Assembly: GCF_002885955.2 (NCBI RefSeq)
Contig: NZ_POQS01000006.1
Location: 395,644 to 459,643, forward strand
DNA from: Achromobacter pulmonis
Lineage (GTDB): Bacteria; Pseudomonadota; Gammaproteobacteria; Burkholderiales; Burkholderiaceae_B
Reading direction: 5' to 3'
Length of the DNA stretch: 64,000 bases
Position 1 is the first letter of the stretch. Every line of letters starts with the position of its first letter. Shown one piece after another: positions 1 to 8,847 of the stretch. Both the position numbers and the translations under genes were made by a program. Under the pieces are notes generated by a model, which saw nothing but the letters and a program-made list of their open reading frames with translations, ran no database searches and was not told the origin of the DNA.

Positions 1-292
1 CCCAGGCGACCTGGCGCAACAGGAAGCAGGGAGTCTCGCGCGGCAATACCAGCGGCTGCGCGCGCCCTTCCCCGGGCGCCGAGAGCACGTCGGGACGCTG
101 CTGCGCGCGGGCGCGCTGGACATCCAGCTCCTGTTGCTGGCGGCGCTGGATGTCGGTGGCGTCGATGCCGGCCCCGGCCAGGGCTTGCTGCGCGGCCGCG
201 GAGGAAACGCACAGCGCCGTCAGTGCCGCCGACAGCGCCTTGCGCCAACCCTCGTGCCGGACGCGCGTCCGCTTCGGATTATTGGTGCGCAC
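1..292 (-). CDS. Two-partner-secretion outer membrane transporter (ShlB/FhaC-type), N-terminal part
   Basis: Partial gene running off the left edge; 97 codons are visible. The GTG at 292 is the only reasonable start before an in-frame stop at 341-343. A basic N-terminus (VRTNNPKRTR) is followed by a hydrophobic stretch ending SSAAAQQ, a plausible signal peptide. Then come a Gln/Arg-rich helix (IQRRQQQELDVQRARAQQ) and LVLPRETPCF, which resemble the plug helix and the LPxExPCF start of POTRA 1 in TpsB proteins. The family exports large exoproteins such as hemagglutinins and hemolysins across the outer membrane. The partner exoprotein gene is not in the window. The family call rests on only about 100 residues. 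Confidence 0.7.
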   Translation of the reverse strand, partial: MRTNNPKRTRVRHEGWRKALSAALTALCVSSAAAQQALAGAGIDATDIQRRQQQELDVQRARAQQRPDVLSAPGEGRAQPLVLPRETPCFLLRQVAW

Positions 293-408
293 GGATGCCC
301 TTGATTGAAAAGCGCTTCGATGAATCTCTGCGAAGAAACGCTAGTTCGTTTTGCTGGCACCGTCGTCTTTATTGCGTCCTATATGTCTGCGCGCATGCGG
401 CGTGCATA

Positions 409-445
409 GAAAAAAACGCCGCCTTCCACAAGGAGAAGGCGGCGG
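409..445 (-). terminator. Rho-independent terminator after the peroxiredoxin gene
   Basis: On the minus strand a CCGCCTTC/GAAGGCGG stem is followed directly by a run of T (A-run at 409-416 on the plus strand). It lies about 25 bp after the peroxiredoxin stop codon. Confidence 0.85.
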
Positions 446-470
446 TTCGCGCCGGGCATGAAACCCGGAA

Positions 471-1112
471 TTACTTGTCCGGCTGGGGCGTGATGCGCAG
501 GTAGGGACGCACGGCCTTGTAGCCCTTGGGGAATTTCTGCTTGATCACGGCCTCGTCCTGCAGCGACGGCACGATGATCACGTCGTCGCCGTTTTCCCAG
601 TTCACCGGCGTGGCCACGCTGTGGCTGTCGGTCAGCTGCAGCGAATCGATGACACGCAGGATCTCATTGAAGTTGCGGCCGGTGCTGGCCGGATACGTGA
701 TGATCAGGCGCACCTTCTTGTTGGGGTCGATGATGAACACCGAACGCACGGTCAGGGTGGCGTTGGCGTTCGGGTGGATCATGTCATAGAGCTCGGATAC
801 CTTGCGGTCCTTGTCCGACAGGATCGGGAAGTTGACCGTGGTGGACTGGGTATCGTTGATGTCTTCGATCCAGCGCGTGTGCGAGTCGGTGTCGTCCACC
901 GACAGGGCCAGCACTTTGACGTTGCGCTTGGCGAATTCATCGGCCAGCTTGGCGGTGTAGCCCAGCTCGGTGGTGCAGACCGGCGTGAAGTCGGCCGGAT
1001 GCGAAAACAGGACGCCCCAGCTGTTGCCCAGATACTCATGGAAGCGGATCGGGCCGACCGAGGATTCCTGTTCGAAATCGGGGGCGGTATCGCCCAGGCG
1101 TAATTGACTCAT
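471..1112 (-). CDS. Peroxiredoxin, 1-Cys (Prx6) type
   Basis: 213 residues, the normal length for the Prx6 subfamily. It should reduce H2O2 and alkyl hydroperoxides in the cytoplasm. The catalytic motif DFTPVCTTE places the peroxidatic cysteine at residue 46 with Thr43 of the active-site triad; the early HPADFTP context and the long C-terminal arm (VNWENGDDVIIVPS) are typical of Prx6 rather than AhpC. No clear resolving cysteine follows, in line with a 1-Cys mechanism. It stands alone with its own terminator. A GGAGAT Shine-Dalgarno lies just before the ATG. Confidence 0.93.
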   Translation of the reverse strand: MSQLRLGDTAPDFEQESSVGPIRFHEYLGNSWGVLFSHPADFTPVCTTELGYTAKLADEFAKRNVKVLALSVDDTDSHTRWIEDINDTQSTTVNFPILSDKDRKVSELYDMIHPNANATLTVRSVFIIDPNKKVRLIITYPASTGRNFNEILRVIDSLQLTDSHSVATPVNWENGDDVIIVPSLQDEAVIKQKFPKGYKAVRPYLRITPQPDK

Positions 1113-1241
1113 GATATCTCCTGTATGCGGATTCAGTGGGGGCTGGCCGCCCGCCGAAACGGGCGGCGCAGGCTGATCGTCTCCCGGAAGACGATTCTTC
1201 CATCAAACCCGCAGTCGGGGAAATACGCAAGACATATAACC

Positions 1242-3068
1242 TTATGCAATATTCAGGCTGGCGCCACAGGCGTCGGCCACGACCCCGGCGCGCACCGCCG
1301 CCGACAATGCCAGCGCGCGCGGCAGGATATGCGCGCCGTAGAACAGGCCGGTGGCGATTTTCGAGGCATGGAACGGGTCGGTGGAGCCGCCGGCCAGATG
1401 CCGGCGGCAGGCCAGCACGGCGCGCGCCATCTGCCATCCGCCGTGCGTGACGCCGGCCAGCATCAGGTAGGGCACGCTGCTGGAATAGGCCGCCCGCACA
1501 TTGGCCGCGGACTGCTCCAGGATGTAGGCGACGCCGGCCTCGTACGCCTGGATCGCGGCGTCGAAGTTATCGCGCAGCAGGCCCAGGCCGGCGCGGTCCT
1601 GCGCCGCGGCCGACGCGGCCTCGGCGCTGAGCGCGCGCAACGTCTCGCGCATCGCCGCGATGGCGGCATGCGCGGCGGCGCCGCCGTCGCGCTGCGTCTT
1701 GCGTCCGACCAGGTCGTTGGCCTGGATCGCGGTCGTGCCCTCGTAGATCGGCAGGATGCGCGCGTCCCGGTAGAACTGCGCGGCCCCGGTCTCTTCGATG
1801 TAGCCCATGCCGCCATGCACCTGGATGCCCAGCGACGCGATCTCGACCGCGTTCTCGGTGGAGAAGCCCTTGACGATGGGAACCAGGTATTCGTAGAAGG
1901 CGCGGTTGCGCGCGCGCTGCTCCGGGTCGGGATGATGCGTGCCCTTGTCGTGCGCCGCCGCGGCCACGTAAGAGATGGCGCGGGCCGCCTCGGTCAGCGC
2001 CTTCATGGTCATCAGCATGCGCTGCACGTCGGGATGGCGCACGATGGCGACCGGACCGGGCGAGCCTTCGACGGCGCGGCCCTGCACGCGCTCGCGCGCA
2101 TAGGCCAGGGCGTGCTGGTAGGCGCGCTCGGACACGCCGATGCCCTGCTGCCCCACCGAATAGCGGGCGGCATTCATCATGATGAACATGTATTCCAGGC
2201 CGCGGTTGGGCTCGCCGACCAGGTAGCCGATGGCGCCCTCGCCCACGTCGCCCTTGCCCGAGCCGTACAGCAGCACGGCGGTGGGGCTGCCGTGGATGCC
2301 GAGCTTGTGCTCCAGCGAGGCGCACCACACGTCGTTGCGCTTGCCGGGCGAGCCGTCGGGCTCGACCAGGAACTTGGGCACGATGAAGAGCGAAATGCCC
2401 TTCACCCCGGCCGGCGCGTCCGGCATGCGCGCCAGCACCAGGTGGATGATGTTCTCGGCCAGATCGTGCTCGCCGTAGGTGATGAAGATCTTCTGGCCGC
2501 TGAGCCGGTAGCTGCCGTCCTGCTGCGGCACCGCACGGGTGGCGACCTGGGCCAGGTCCGAGCCGGCCTGCGGCTCGGTCAGGTTCATGGTGCCGGTCCA
2601 CTTGCCGCCGATCAGGTTGGGCACGTACTGCTGGCGCTGCGCCTCCGAACCCACGGTCAGCAGGGCTTCGATGACGCCGTCGGTCAGCATCGGACACAGC
2701 GAGAACGCCAGGCTGGCCGCCTGGATGTTCTCGCCCGGCGCCGCCGCCACCAGCTTGGGCAGCCCCTGCCCGCCCCAGGCCGCCGGATGCTGCAGACCCT
2801 GCCAGCCGCCGGCCGCGTAATCCTTGAAGCCCTGCGCATAGCCCGGCGTGGCGGCGACGTGGCCGTCCTGCCAGACCGGCGGGCGGGTGTCGCCCGGCAC
2901 GTTCAGCGGCGCGATCGCCTGTTCCACGAAGCGGCCGTTCTCTTCGAGGATGGCGTCGACCAGATCGGGCGTGACCTCTTCGAAGCCGGGAAGTTTCAGG
3001 ACCTCTTCAAGTCCGGCCAGTTCGCGCAGGGCGAAACGGAAGTCCTGCAATGGGGTTGCGTAGGGCAT
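1242..3068 (-). CDS. Acyl-CoA dehydrogenase (long form, DmdC-like)
   Basis: 608 residues, longer than classical acyl-CoA dehydrogenases (about 380-400) and matching the roughly 600-residue group that includes 3-methylmercaptopropionyl-CoA dehydrogenase. FAD enzyme that makes a 2,3-double bond in an acyl-CoA. Visible motifs are MNLTEPQAGSDL (substrate/FAD loop), QKIFITYGEHDL, the C-terminal GGMGYIEETGAAQFYRDARI and YEGTTAIQANDL, with the Glu of YEGT at the usual catalytic-base position, plus an extra C-terminal helical domain. Last gene of the run CoA-transferase, hydratase, binding protein, dehydrogenase; only 10 bp separate it from the binding-protein stop. The true acyl-CoA substrate cannot be told. 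Confidence 0.9.
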   Translation of the reverse strand: MPYATPLQDFRFALRELAGLEEVLKLPGFEEVTPDLVDAILEENGRFVEQAIAPLNVPGDTRPPVWQDGHVAATPGYAQGFKDYAAGGWQGLQHPAAWGGQGLPKLVAAAPGENIQAASLAFSLCPMLTDGVIEALLTVGSEAQRQQYVPNLIGGKWTGTMNLTEPQAGSDLAQVATRAVPQQDGSYRLSGQKIFITYGEHDLAENIIHLVLARMPDAPAGVKGISLFIVPKFLVEPDGSPGKRNDVWCASLEHKLGIHGSPTAVLLYGSGKGDVGEGAIGYLVGEPNRGLEYMFIMMNAARYSVGQQGIGVSERAYQHALAYARERVQGRAVEGSPGPVAIVRHPDVQRMLMTMKALTEAARAISYVAAAAHDKGTHHPDPEQRARNRAFYEYLVPIVKGFSTENAVEIASLGIQVHGGMGYIEETGAAQFYRDARILPIYEGTTAIQANDLVGRKTQRDGGAAAHAAIAAMRETLRALSAEAASAAAQDRAGLGLLRDNFDAAIQAYEAGVAYILEQSAANVRAAYSSSVPYLMLAGVTHGGWQMARAVLACRRHLAGGSTDPFHASKIATGLFYGAHILPRALALSAAVRAGVVADACGASLNIA

Positions 3069-3078
3069 GGTGTCTCCA

Positions 3079-4056
3079 TCAATTGGCGCTGTCCAAGCTT
3101 TGTTTGGCCAATCTTAAACCCTTGCTTCCCTCCTTGCGGGCGAAGGCGCCGAAGGCTTCCAGCGAGGCCGACGGCGTGACTTCCTCGTAGCCGGCCGCCA
3201 TGCCCTGCTGCACCTCGGCCAGCGCCAGCACTTCGTTGCTGGCCTTGAACAGCGTTTCCAGGACTTGCGGCGGCGTGCCCTTGGGCGCGAACACGCCCCA
3301 CCAGTTGGACAGCTCGTAACCGGGCACGGTCGCGGCGATCGGCGGATAGGGCAGCAGGCGCGAGGGCTGGCCCGACGTCACCGCCAGCGCCACCACCTTG
3401 CCGCTGTCGATCACGGCCTTGGCCGAGGGCGCCGTGGCGAAGGAGACGTCGGTGTCGCCCGCGGCCACCGACTGCGCCGCGGCCGCGCCGCCTTTGAACG
3501 GAATGTGCATCAGCTTCACGCCCGTCAGCGACATGAATTCGACCGCGGCCAGATGGGTGATGACGCCGTTGCCGGACGAGGCCACGTTGATGGTTCCCGG
3601 CTTGCTCTTGGCGCGGTCGATCAGGTCCTGCACGCTCTTGAAGCCCAGCTTGGCGTTGGCGATCAGCACCATGGGGCCGGTGGTCAGCTGCGCCACGGGC
3701 ACGAAGTCGTCGGGCGTGTAATCCACCTTGTACAGCGCGCTGTCGCTGCCCATGACGCTGGAATTGCCCAGGTACAGGGTATAGCCGTCGGCGGCGGCGC
3801 GCGCGGCCAGGCTGGCGCCGATGGTCGAGCCGGCGCCCGGACGGTTTTCGATGACGACGGGCTGCTTGAGCTGGCGGGCCAGCGCGTTCGCGTAGACGCG
3901 CCCCACCTGGTCGGCCCCGCCGCCGGGCGGGAATCCGATCACCAGGGTCAGCGGCTTGGACGGATACGGCGCGGCGGCCTGCGCGGCCTGCGGCATGGCG
4001 GACAACGAAACAACGGCGGCAAGCAAGGCGCCGCAGGCGGTGATGGCGGGTTTCAT
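3079..4056 (-). CDS. Bug-family periplasmic solute-binding protein (TctC-like)
   Basis: 325 residues. Signal peptide at 1-29 with likely cleavage after AQAA, then PYPSKPLTLVIGFPPGGGADQVGR and ENRPGAGSTIGA, hallmark strands of the Bug (Bordetella uptake gene) family. These bind carboxylates in the periplasm for tripartite tricarboxylate transporters. The frame stays open far upstream, but the ATG at 4056 is chosen because it starts the signal peptide and has AAGGAGAC just upstream. No TctA/TctB membrane genes are nearby, as is common for the many orphan Bug proteins in Bordetella. Its position inside an acyl-CoA operon suggests it delivers the acid that the neighbouring CoA-transferase activates (inference). 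Confidence 0.93.
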   Translation of the reverse strand: MKPAITACGALLAAVVSLSAMPQAAQAAAPYPSKPLTLVIGFPPGGGADQVGRVYANALARQLKQPVVIENRPGAGSTIGASLAARAAADGYTLYLGNSSVMGSDSALYKVDYTPDDFVPVAQLTTGPMVLIANAKLGFKSVQDLIDRAKSKPGTINVASSGNGVITHLAAVEFMSLTGVKLMHIPFKGGAAAAQSVAAGDTDVSFATAPSAKAVIDSGKVVALAVTSGQPSRLLPYPPIAATVPGYELSNWWGVFAPKGTPPQVLETLFKASNEVLALAEVQQGMAAGYEEVTPSASLEAFGAFARKEGSKGLRLAKQSLDSAN

Positions 4057-4121
4057 CGAAGTCTCCTTTGTGGATGTCGGAGCCGCTTGTCTTGCGGCCC
4101 TCTGTTGATGCGCCGGCCGCT

Positions 4122-4889
4122 TCAGCGGCCGGTGAAGCGCGGCTTGCGCTTTTCGCGCCAGGCCAGCGCGCCTTCGGCCAGGTCGCGCGAACGCTCGGAC
4201 TGCAGCACCGCCTCCTCGATGGCGGCCACGTCGATCTCGCCGCGCGCGATCCGGTTGAGCTGGGCTTTGACGCCGAACAGCGGTATCGGCGCCATCTCGG
4301 CGATCTGCGCGCTCAGCGCGTCCAGGCGCTGCTGCAGGCGGTCCTCGTCGACCAGCTCGGTCAGAAAGCCGATGCGCAGCATTTCGTCGGCCTGGATGCG
4401 CTCGGCGGTCAGGAACAGGCGCTTGGCCTGGTCCAGGCCCAGGCGCGTGACGTAGCGCGACATGCCGCCGGGATAGAAATGCAGGCCCAGCCGCGTGGCC
4501 GGCATGAACATATCGGCCTGCGGCGTGCCGATGCGGAAATCGCAGGCCAGGCACAGGTCGGTGCCGCCGCCATACGCCCCGCCCTGCACCGCGGCGATGG
4601 TGACGGGCCGGGCCGCTTCGATCAGGTCCATGGTCTGCCCGAAGTACAGCGAGCTGGGCGCGCTGTCCGAGGCCAGGGAAGCAATGTCGTAGCCGCTGCA
4701 GAAGTACTTGCCGTCGGACTGGATGCGCAGCACGCGGACGGCGTCGTCGGCGTTCACGGTCGCCAGATGGTCTCTCAGCACCTCCAGGTCGCGCGGGGAC
4801 AGCCGGTTGGCGTGGCCGGGCCGGCGCAGGCGCAGCGTGGCGACGTGCCCGTCCACCGACAGGCTGGGCGTCTCGCCGGGCGCGTTCAT
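4122..4889 (-). CDS. Enoyl-CoA hydratase/isomerase family protein
   Basis: 255 residues, crotonase fold. GKYFCSGYDI and QGGAYGGGTDLCLACDFRI carry the oxyanion-hole loops; TRLGLHFYPGGMSRYVTRLG covers the region of the second catalytic loop. Likely hydrates an enoyl-CoA or does a related crotonase reaction. The ATG at 4889 overlaps the stop of the upstream CoA-transferase by 4 bases (ATGA), so the two are translationally coupled. The same frame is open upstream, but that part encodes Arg/Ala-rich shadow sequence. The exact substrate is unknown. Confidence 0.9.
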   Translation of the reverse strand: MNAPGETPSLSVDGHVATLRLRRPGHANRLSPRDLEVLRDHLATVNADDAVRVLRIQSDGKYFCSGYDIASLASDSAPSSLYFGQTMDLIEAARPVTIAAVQGGAYGGGTDLCLACDFRIGTPQADMFMPATRLGLHFYPGGMSRYVTRLGLDQAKRLFLTAERIQADEMLRIGFLTELVDEDRLQQRLDALSAQIAEMAPIPLFGVKAQLNRIARGEIDVAAIEEAVLQSERSRDLAEGALAWREKRKPRFTGR

Positions 4890-6088
4890 GCCGCCTCCGC
4901 CTGGTAGGCCACGCCATCGGCCAGCAGCCTGTCGATTTCGGCGCCGTCCATGCCATAGCGCGCGAACACGTCGCGCGTGTGCTGGCCGAACACGGGCGGC
5001 GCGCGGTCGGCGGCGGCCTGCGCGCCGCCCAGCTCCAGCGGCAGGCCCACCTGCCGCAGTTCGCCCAGCACCGGATGCGCCAGCGTGCGCACCAATCCGC
5101 AAGCCTGCACCTGCGGGTCCGCGAACACGTCCTCCAGGGTATTGATCGGGCCGGCCGGAATGCCGGCGTCTATCATCAGCGCGGTCCATTCCATGCGCGT
5201 CTTGCGCTTGAGCCCGGCCTCCAGCTCCAGCTTCAGCTCATAGCGGTGCTGCATGCGTTCGGCGTTGGTGAGAAAGCGCGGGTCGGACGTCAGGTGGGAC
5301 AGGTCCAGGATGGCGCAGAGCTTGACCCACATGGCCTGGGTGGCCGGCGCCAGGTTGAGCGGACCGTCGGCGGTCTCGAAAGTGCCGTAGGGCGCGATGA
5401 CGGGATGCACGTTGCCGCAGGGCTGCGGCACCTCCTCCTTGCTGAGATAACGCTGGCCCTGCACGCTGAGCAGCGCCATCAGCCCCGCCAGTAGCGAGGT
5501 TTGGACGTGCTGTCCGCGCCCGGTGGCGGCGCGCTGCGCCACGGCCGACAGGATGCCGATGACCAGCCACATGCCCGCGGTCAGGTCGCCGATGGCGACG
5601 CCGACCCGCATCGGGCCGGACTCGGGCGTGCCGGTCAGGCTCATGAAGCCGGAATAGCCCTGCGCCACCTGGTCGAAACCGGCCCAGTCGCGCGCCGGGC
5701 CCTTGCTGCCGAAGCCGGAGATCGACGCCATGATCAGGCCGGGATGCTCCTCGGCCAGCGCGTCATAGCCCAGGCCCATCGCGTCCATGGTGCCAACCTT
5801 GAAGTTTTCGACCACGATGTCGGAGGCCAGGGCCAGCTTGCGCAGCAGCGCCAGCCCCTCGGGCTTGCGGAAGTCCACGCCTATCCCTTGCTTGCTGCGG
5901 TTGGCGCTAAGATAATAAACGCTTATGTCATCATCGAAAGGCCCCCACTGGCGCGCCATCTCGCCCGCCGGCATGGGTTCCACCTTGATGACCTCGGCGC
6001 CCAGGTCTCCAAGAATCATTGTGCAGAAAGGCCCGGAAAGCGCCCGGGTCAGATCCAGCACCTTCAGCCCGGTCAATGGCAGACTCAT
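4886..6088 (-). CDS. Family III (CaiB/BaiF) CoA-transferase
   Basis: 400 residues. N-terminal LTGLKVLDLTRALSGPFCTMILGDLGAEVIKVE is the family signature, and VVENFKVGTMDAMGLGYDAL includes the usual ENFRPG-like stretch. The catalytic aspartate of the family lies in the IGDLTAGM region. Moves CoA between carboxylates. Start at 6088 (MSLPLTGLKV) rather than an upstream ATG at 6166, because homology begins there and the extension would run through the divergent regulatory region. First gene of the operon, facing the LysR gene at 6187. Confidence 0.93.
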   Translation of the reverse strand: MSLPLTGLKVLDLTRALSGPFCTMILGDLGAEVIKVEPMPAGEMARQWGPFDDDISVYYLSANRSKQGIGVDFRKPEGLALLRKLALASDIVVENFKVGTMDAMGLGYDALAEEHPGLIMASISGFGSKGPARDWAGFDQVAQGYSGFMSLTGTPESGPMRVGVAIGDLTAGMWLVIGILSAVAQRAATGRGQHVQTSLLAGLMALLSVQGQRYLSKEEVPQPCGNVHPVIAPYGTFETADGPLNLAPATQAMWVKLCAILDLSHLTSDPRFLTNAERMQHRYELKLELEAGLKRKTRMEWTALMIDAGIPAGPINTLEDVFADPQVQACGLVRTLAHPVLGELRQVGLPLELGGAQAAADRAPPVFGQHTRDVFARYGMDGAEIDRLLADGVAYQAEAA

Positions 6089-6142
6089 GTCGGTCGTCCT
6101 CCTCTGATGTGAGGCCCATTCTAGGCAGCGCCGCAGAGGCAT

Positions 6143-6159
6143 AGAAAATACTATTTTCT
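6143..6159. promoter_or_regulatory. Candidate LysR-type operator between divergent genes
   Basis: AGAAAATACTATTTTCT is a perfect 7-bp inverted repeat with a 3-bp centre, placed between the CoA-transferase start (6088) and the LysR gene start (6187). A-T rich dyads of this kind in a divergent intergenic region are the usual recognition sites of LysR-type regulators. Binding by the neighbouring regulator is an inference. Confidence 0.6.
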
Positions 6160-6186
6160 GATCCATCCATAAGTTTTTCTTATTCC

Positions 6187-7110
6187 ATGAATCTGCGTCA
6201 GCTGAAGTATTTCGTCCGCGTGGTGGAACTGCAGAACATGACGCGGGCCGCCGAAAGCCTGCACGTGGCGCAGCCCGCGCTAAGCCAGCAGATGTCGCTG
6301 CTCGAAGAGAACCTGGGCGTGGCGCTGCTGGTGCGCGGCGCCAAGGGCGTGCAGCCCACGGCCGAAGGCCTGCTGCTGTACCGCCACGCGCAGATCATCC
6401 TGCGCCAGGTCGACAGCACGCGCAGCCTGCTGTCGCGGACCGCCGACCAGATCACCGGCACGGTCTCGATCGGGCTGGCCTCCAGCACGGCGCGCATGCT
6501 GGCCCTGCCGCTGATGCGCCGGGTCAAGGCGGAGCTGCCCTCGGTGGTGCTGGAGATCGTCGACGTGCCCAGCGCCGACCTGACCAAGCTGGTGCTGCAA
6601 GGACGCATCGACTTTTCGCTGTCGCCGGACCAGCAGCCCATGCAGGGCCTCCTGCGCACGCCGCTATTGCGCGAACGCCTGTTCCTGCTGGCGCACGCCA
6701 GCGTGGCGCTGCCGCGCCGCACCCTGGCCATCGAGGACTTCGCCGCGCTGCCGCTGGTGCTGCCCAGCCTGCCCAACACGCTGCGCGCGCGGCTGGACCA
6801 CGCCTTCCTGACCGCCGGCCTGACCTGCAACCTGTTCGCCGAGGCCAGCACCTCGGCCATCCTGATCCCCGCCGTGCGCGAGGCGATGGCGGCCACCATC
6901 CTGCCCAGCTCGGCCGCGCAGCCCGAGATCGCGGAAGGCTCCATCGTCGCGCACGCGCTCGACCCGGCGCTGTCGCGCGAACTGGTGCTGTGCGCCAGCG
7001 CAAGCCTGCCGCCCTCGCCCGCGGTCAACCGGGTCATCGAGCTGTGCCAGGACGAAATAAAACGCCTGATCGAGGATCAGGCGTGGCAGGGCTGCACCTT
7101 GCTGCGGTAA
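6187..7110 (+). CDS. LysR-type transcriptional regulator
   Basis: 307 residues. The N-terminal winged helix (MNLRQLKYFVRVVELQNMTR... AAESLHVAQPALSQQMSLLEENLGVALLVR) is of the Nac/Cbl-like type, followed by a periplasmic-binding-protein-like effector domain (about 90-300). Divergent from the acyl-CoA operon, with a palindrome between them. The usual arrangement is autorepression plus inducer-dependent activation of the facing operon. The effector may be a CoA-pathway intermediate (inference). The gene ends 4 bp before the stop of the convergent transporter gene. Confidence 0.95.
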   Translation: MNLRQLKYFVRVVELQNMTRAAESLHVAQPALSQQMSLLEENLGVALLVRGAKGVQPTAEGLLLYRHAQIILRQVDSTRSLLSRTADQITGTVSIGLASSTARMLALPLMRRVKAELPSVVLEIVDVPSADLTKLVLQGRIDFSLSPDQQPMQGLLRTPLLRERLFLLAHASVALPRRTLAIEDFAALPLVLPSLPNTLRARLDHAFLTAGLTCNLFAEASTSAILIPAVREAMAATILPSSAAQPEIAEGSIVAHALDPALSRELVLCASASLPPSPAVNRVIELCQDEIKRLIEDQAWQGCTLLR

Positions 7111-7113
7111 CGG

Positions 7114-8814
7114 CTAGCCCAGGTGGTGGGCCAGCGACACGATGATGGGCCCCAGCACCGGCAGCAGCACGTTGGCGATGGCGTAAGTCACGGTGTAGCC
7201 CAGGAGCGGCACCGCGCTGCCGCTGGAATTCAGGATGGCGCTGATGGCCGGCGTGCTGACGTGCTGGCCGGCGATGGCCCCCACCAGCAGCGGCCCTTCT
7301 ATCTTCAGGATCTTGTGGCCCACCCACAGCGACAGGCATGCCGGTCCCAGCGACACCAGGAGACCGATCACGGGCAGCACCGCGCCGTGCTCGCGGATCA
7401 GCTTCACCGCCTCCGGCCCGGCCGACAGGCCGACGCAGGCCACGAAGATCGCCAGTCCCAGGTCCTTGAGCAATTGCACCGCGTGGTCCGGCATGTGGCC
7501 CAGCGCCGGCCGCTTGGCGTTGATCCAGCCGCAGACCAGGCCGCTGACCAGCGCCCCGCCGCCGCTGCCCAGCGATACCGGAATGCCCCACAGGTTTGCG
7601 CTGAGGCTGCCGATCAGCAGGCCCGCGAGTATGCCGAAAGCCAGGAACACCAGATCGGTCACGCCGCTGCGGCGCAGCTCGTTGCCCAGCGCCGCGCCGG
7701 CCGCCGACAGTTCGGGTTCGGCGCCCACCAGCGTGATCAGGTCGCCGTACTGCACCACGGTGGACGGCGTGATCGGCAGGGAATGGCCGGAGCGCACGAT
7801 GGACTGCAGGAACACGCCGCGCGCCCGCTGCGCGCGCGGCCGCCGGGCCAGCTCGCCCACGGTGTGTCCGTTCACCGCCTTCTTGTTGACGATGACCGCC
7901 AGTTCGCTGAGCTGCAGGTCGTCGGCATGCGCCTCGGGCAGCTGGATCTCGGGGCCGATCACGCCGCCGGCGCCCAGCACGAAGCGCCGCATGCCCAGCA
8001 CCACCACGATGTCGCCCACCGCCAGCACGTCCTCGGGCGAGGCGTCCACCGCCGCCCCGTCGCGCAGGATGCGGCTGACGGCGGTGCGCCCGCCCAGCCT
8101 GGCCTCCACCTCGGCCACGCTCATGCCGCCGGCGTCCTTGACCACGTGCGCGCGGCCCACCAGCCGCGGCAGCGTGGGCATGTTGGCGTCCTCGCCGTCG
8201 CCGGCGGCCACGCCCAGTTTTTCCTCCATCGCCTTGGACGCTTCGCGCAGGTTGATGCGCAGCAGCGCCGGCGCGACCTGGCTGGTGAAGAACACGATGC
8301 TGATGAGGCCCACCAGATAGGTCAGCGTGTAGGCGGTGGCGATGTTGGCTTCCATGCGCTGGACCTCGGCGTCGGCCAGGCCCAGGTGCTTGAGCGCCTC
8401 GGCGGCCGTGCCGACCACGGCCGATTCGGTGGCCGCGCCGGCCGCCAGCCCGGCCGCCGTGCCGGCGTCCAGGCCGAACAGCGGCACCGCCGCCAGCACG
8501 ATGGTCAGCACCAGCACGGCCTCGATGAGCGGCAGCGCGATGAAGCGCAGGCTGGAGCGGTTCAGGTTGGCGAAGAACTGCGGACCGCCCGAGTACCCCA
8601 TGGCGAAGATGAACAGCGCGAACGCGACTTCCTTCAGGTCGCCGCGGATCTGGCAGCCGGTCTGCCCGATCAGCAGGGCGACGATGAGCGTTCCGCACAC
8701 CCCGCCCAGCTGGATCGGGCCGATCCGGAGCTTGCCGATCAGGTATCCCAAACCCACCGTCACGAACAGCACTGCGATGGGGACGCTATTGAAAAACCCG
8801 ACGCTGCAAGTCAT
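7114..8814 (-). CDS. Aspartate:alanine exchanger family (AAE) transporter, second copy
   Basis: 566 residues. Two membrane halves (about residues 10-180 and 380-566) flank a soluble region with two TrkA_C-like domains. LFVTVGLGYLIGKLRIG, FALFIFAMGYSGGPQFFANL and VACVGLSAGPEAVKL mirror AspT. It lies 33 bp after the aspartate decarboxylase gene, so probably co-transcribed. It is a paralogue of, not identical to, the AspT-like protein at 10770-12461. It could exchange another anionic substrate (family members carry aspartate/alanine or succinate); specificity cannot be read from sequence. Confidence 0.88.
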   Translation of the reverse strand: MTCSVGFFNSVPIAVLFVTVGLGYLIGKLRIGPIQLGGVCGTLIVALLIGQTGCQIRGDLKEVAFALFIFAMGYSGGPQFFANLNRSSLRFIALPLIEAVLVLTIVLAAVPLFGLDAGTAAGLAAGAATESAVVGTAAEALKHLGLADAEVQRMEANIATAYTLTYLVGLISIVFFTSQVAPALLRINLREASKAMEEKLGVAAGDGEDANMPTLPRLVGRAHVVKDAGGMSVAEVEARLGGRTAVSRILRDGAAVDASPEDVLAVGDIVVVLGMRRFVLGAGGVIGPEIQLPEAHADDLQLSELAVIVNKKAVNGHTVGELARRPRAQRARGVFLQSIVRSGHSLPITPSTVVQYGDLITLVGAEPELSAAGAALGNELRRSGVTDLVFLAFGILAGLLIGSLSANLWGIPVSLGSGGGALVSGLVCGWINAKRPALGHMPDHAVQLLKDLGLAIFVACVGLSAGPEAVKLIREHGAVLPVIGLLVSLGPACLSLWVGHKILKIEGPLLVGAIAGQHVSTPAISAILNSSGSAVPLLGYTVTYAIANVLLPVLGPIIVSLAHHLG

Positions 8815-8847
8815 ATGTTCATATCACCCTGGGGTTGCCGTGGCCGC

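Noticed and set aside
1104-3179. Long plus-strand open frame (about 690 codons) antisense to the acyl-CoA dehydrogenase
   Set aside because: Composition is Arg/Gly/His/Gln-rich with no domain, and it mirrors the codon pattern of the real gene; a usual artefact in GC-rich DNA.
3079-4956. Apparent 625-residue protein joining an Arg-rich part to the Bug protein
   Set aside because: The first 300 residues overlap the hydratase gene in another frame; the signal peptide and RBS place the real start at 4056.
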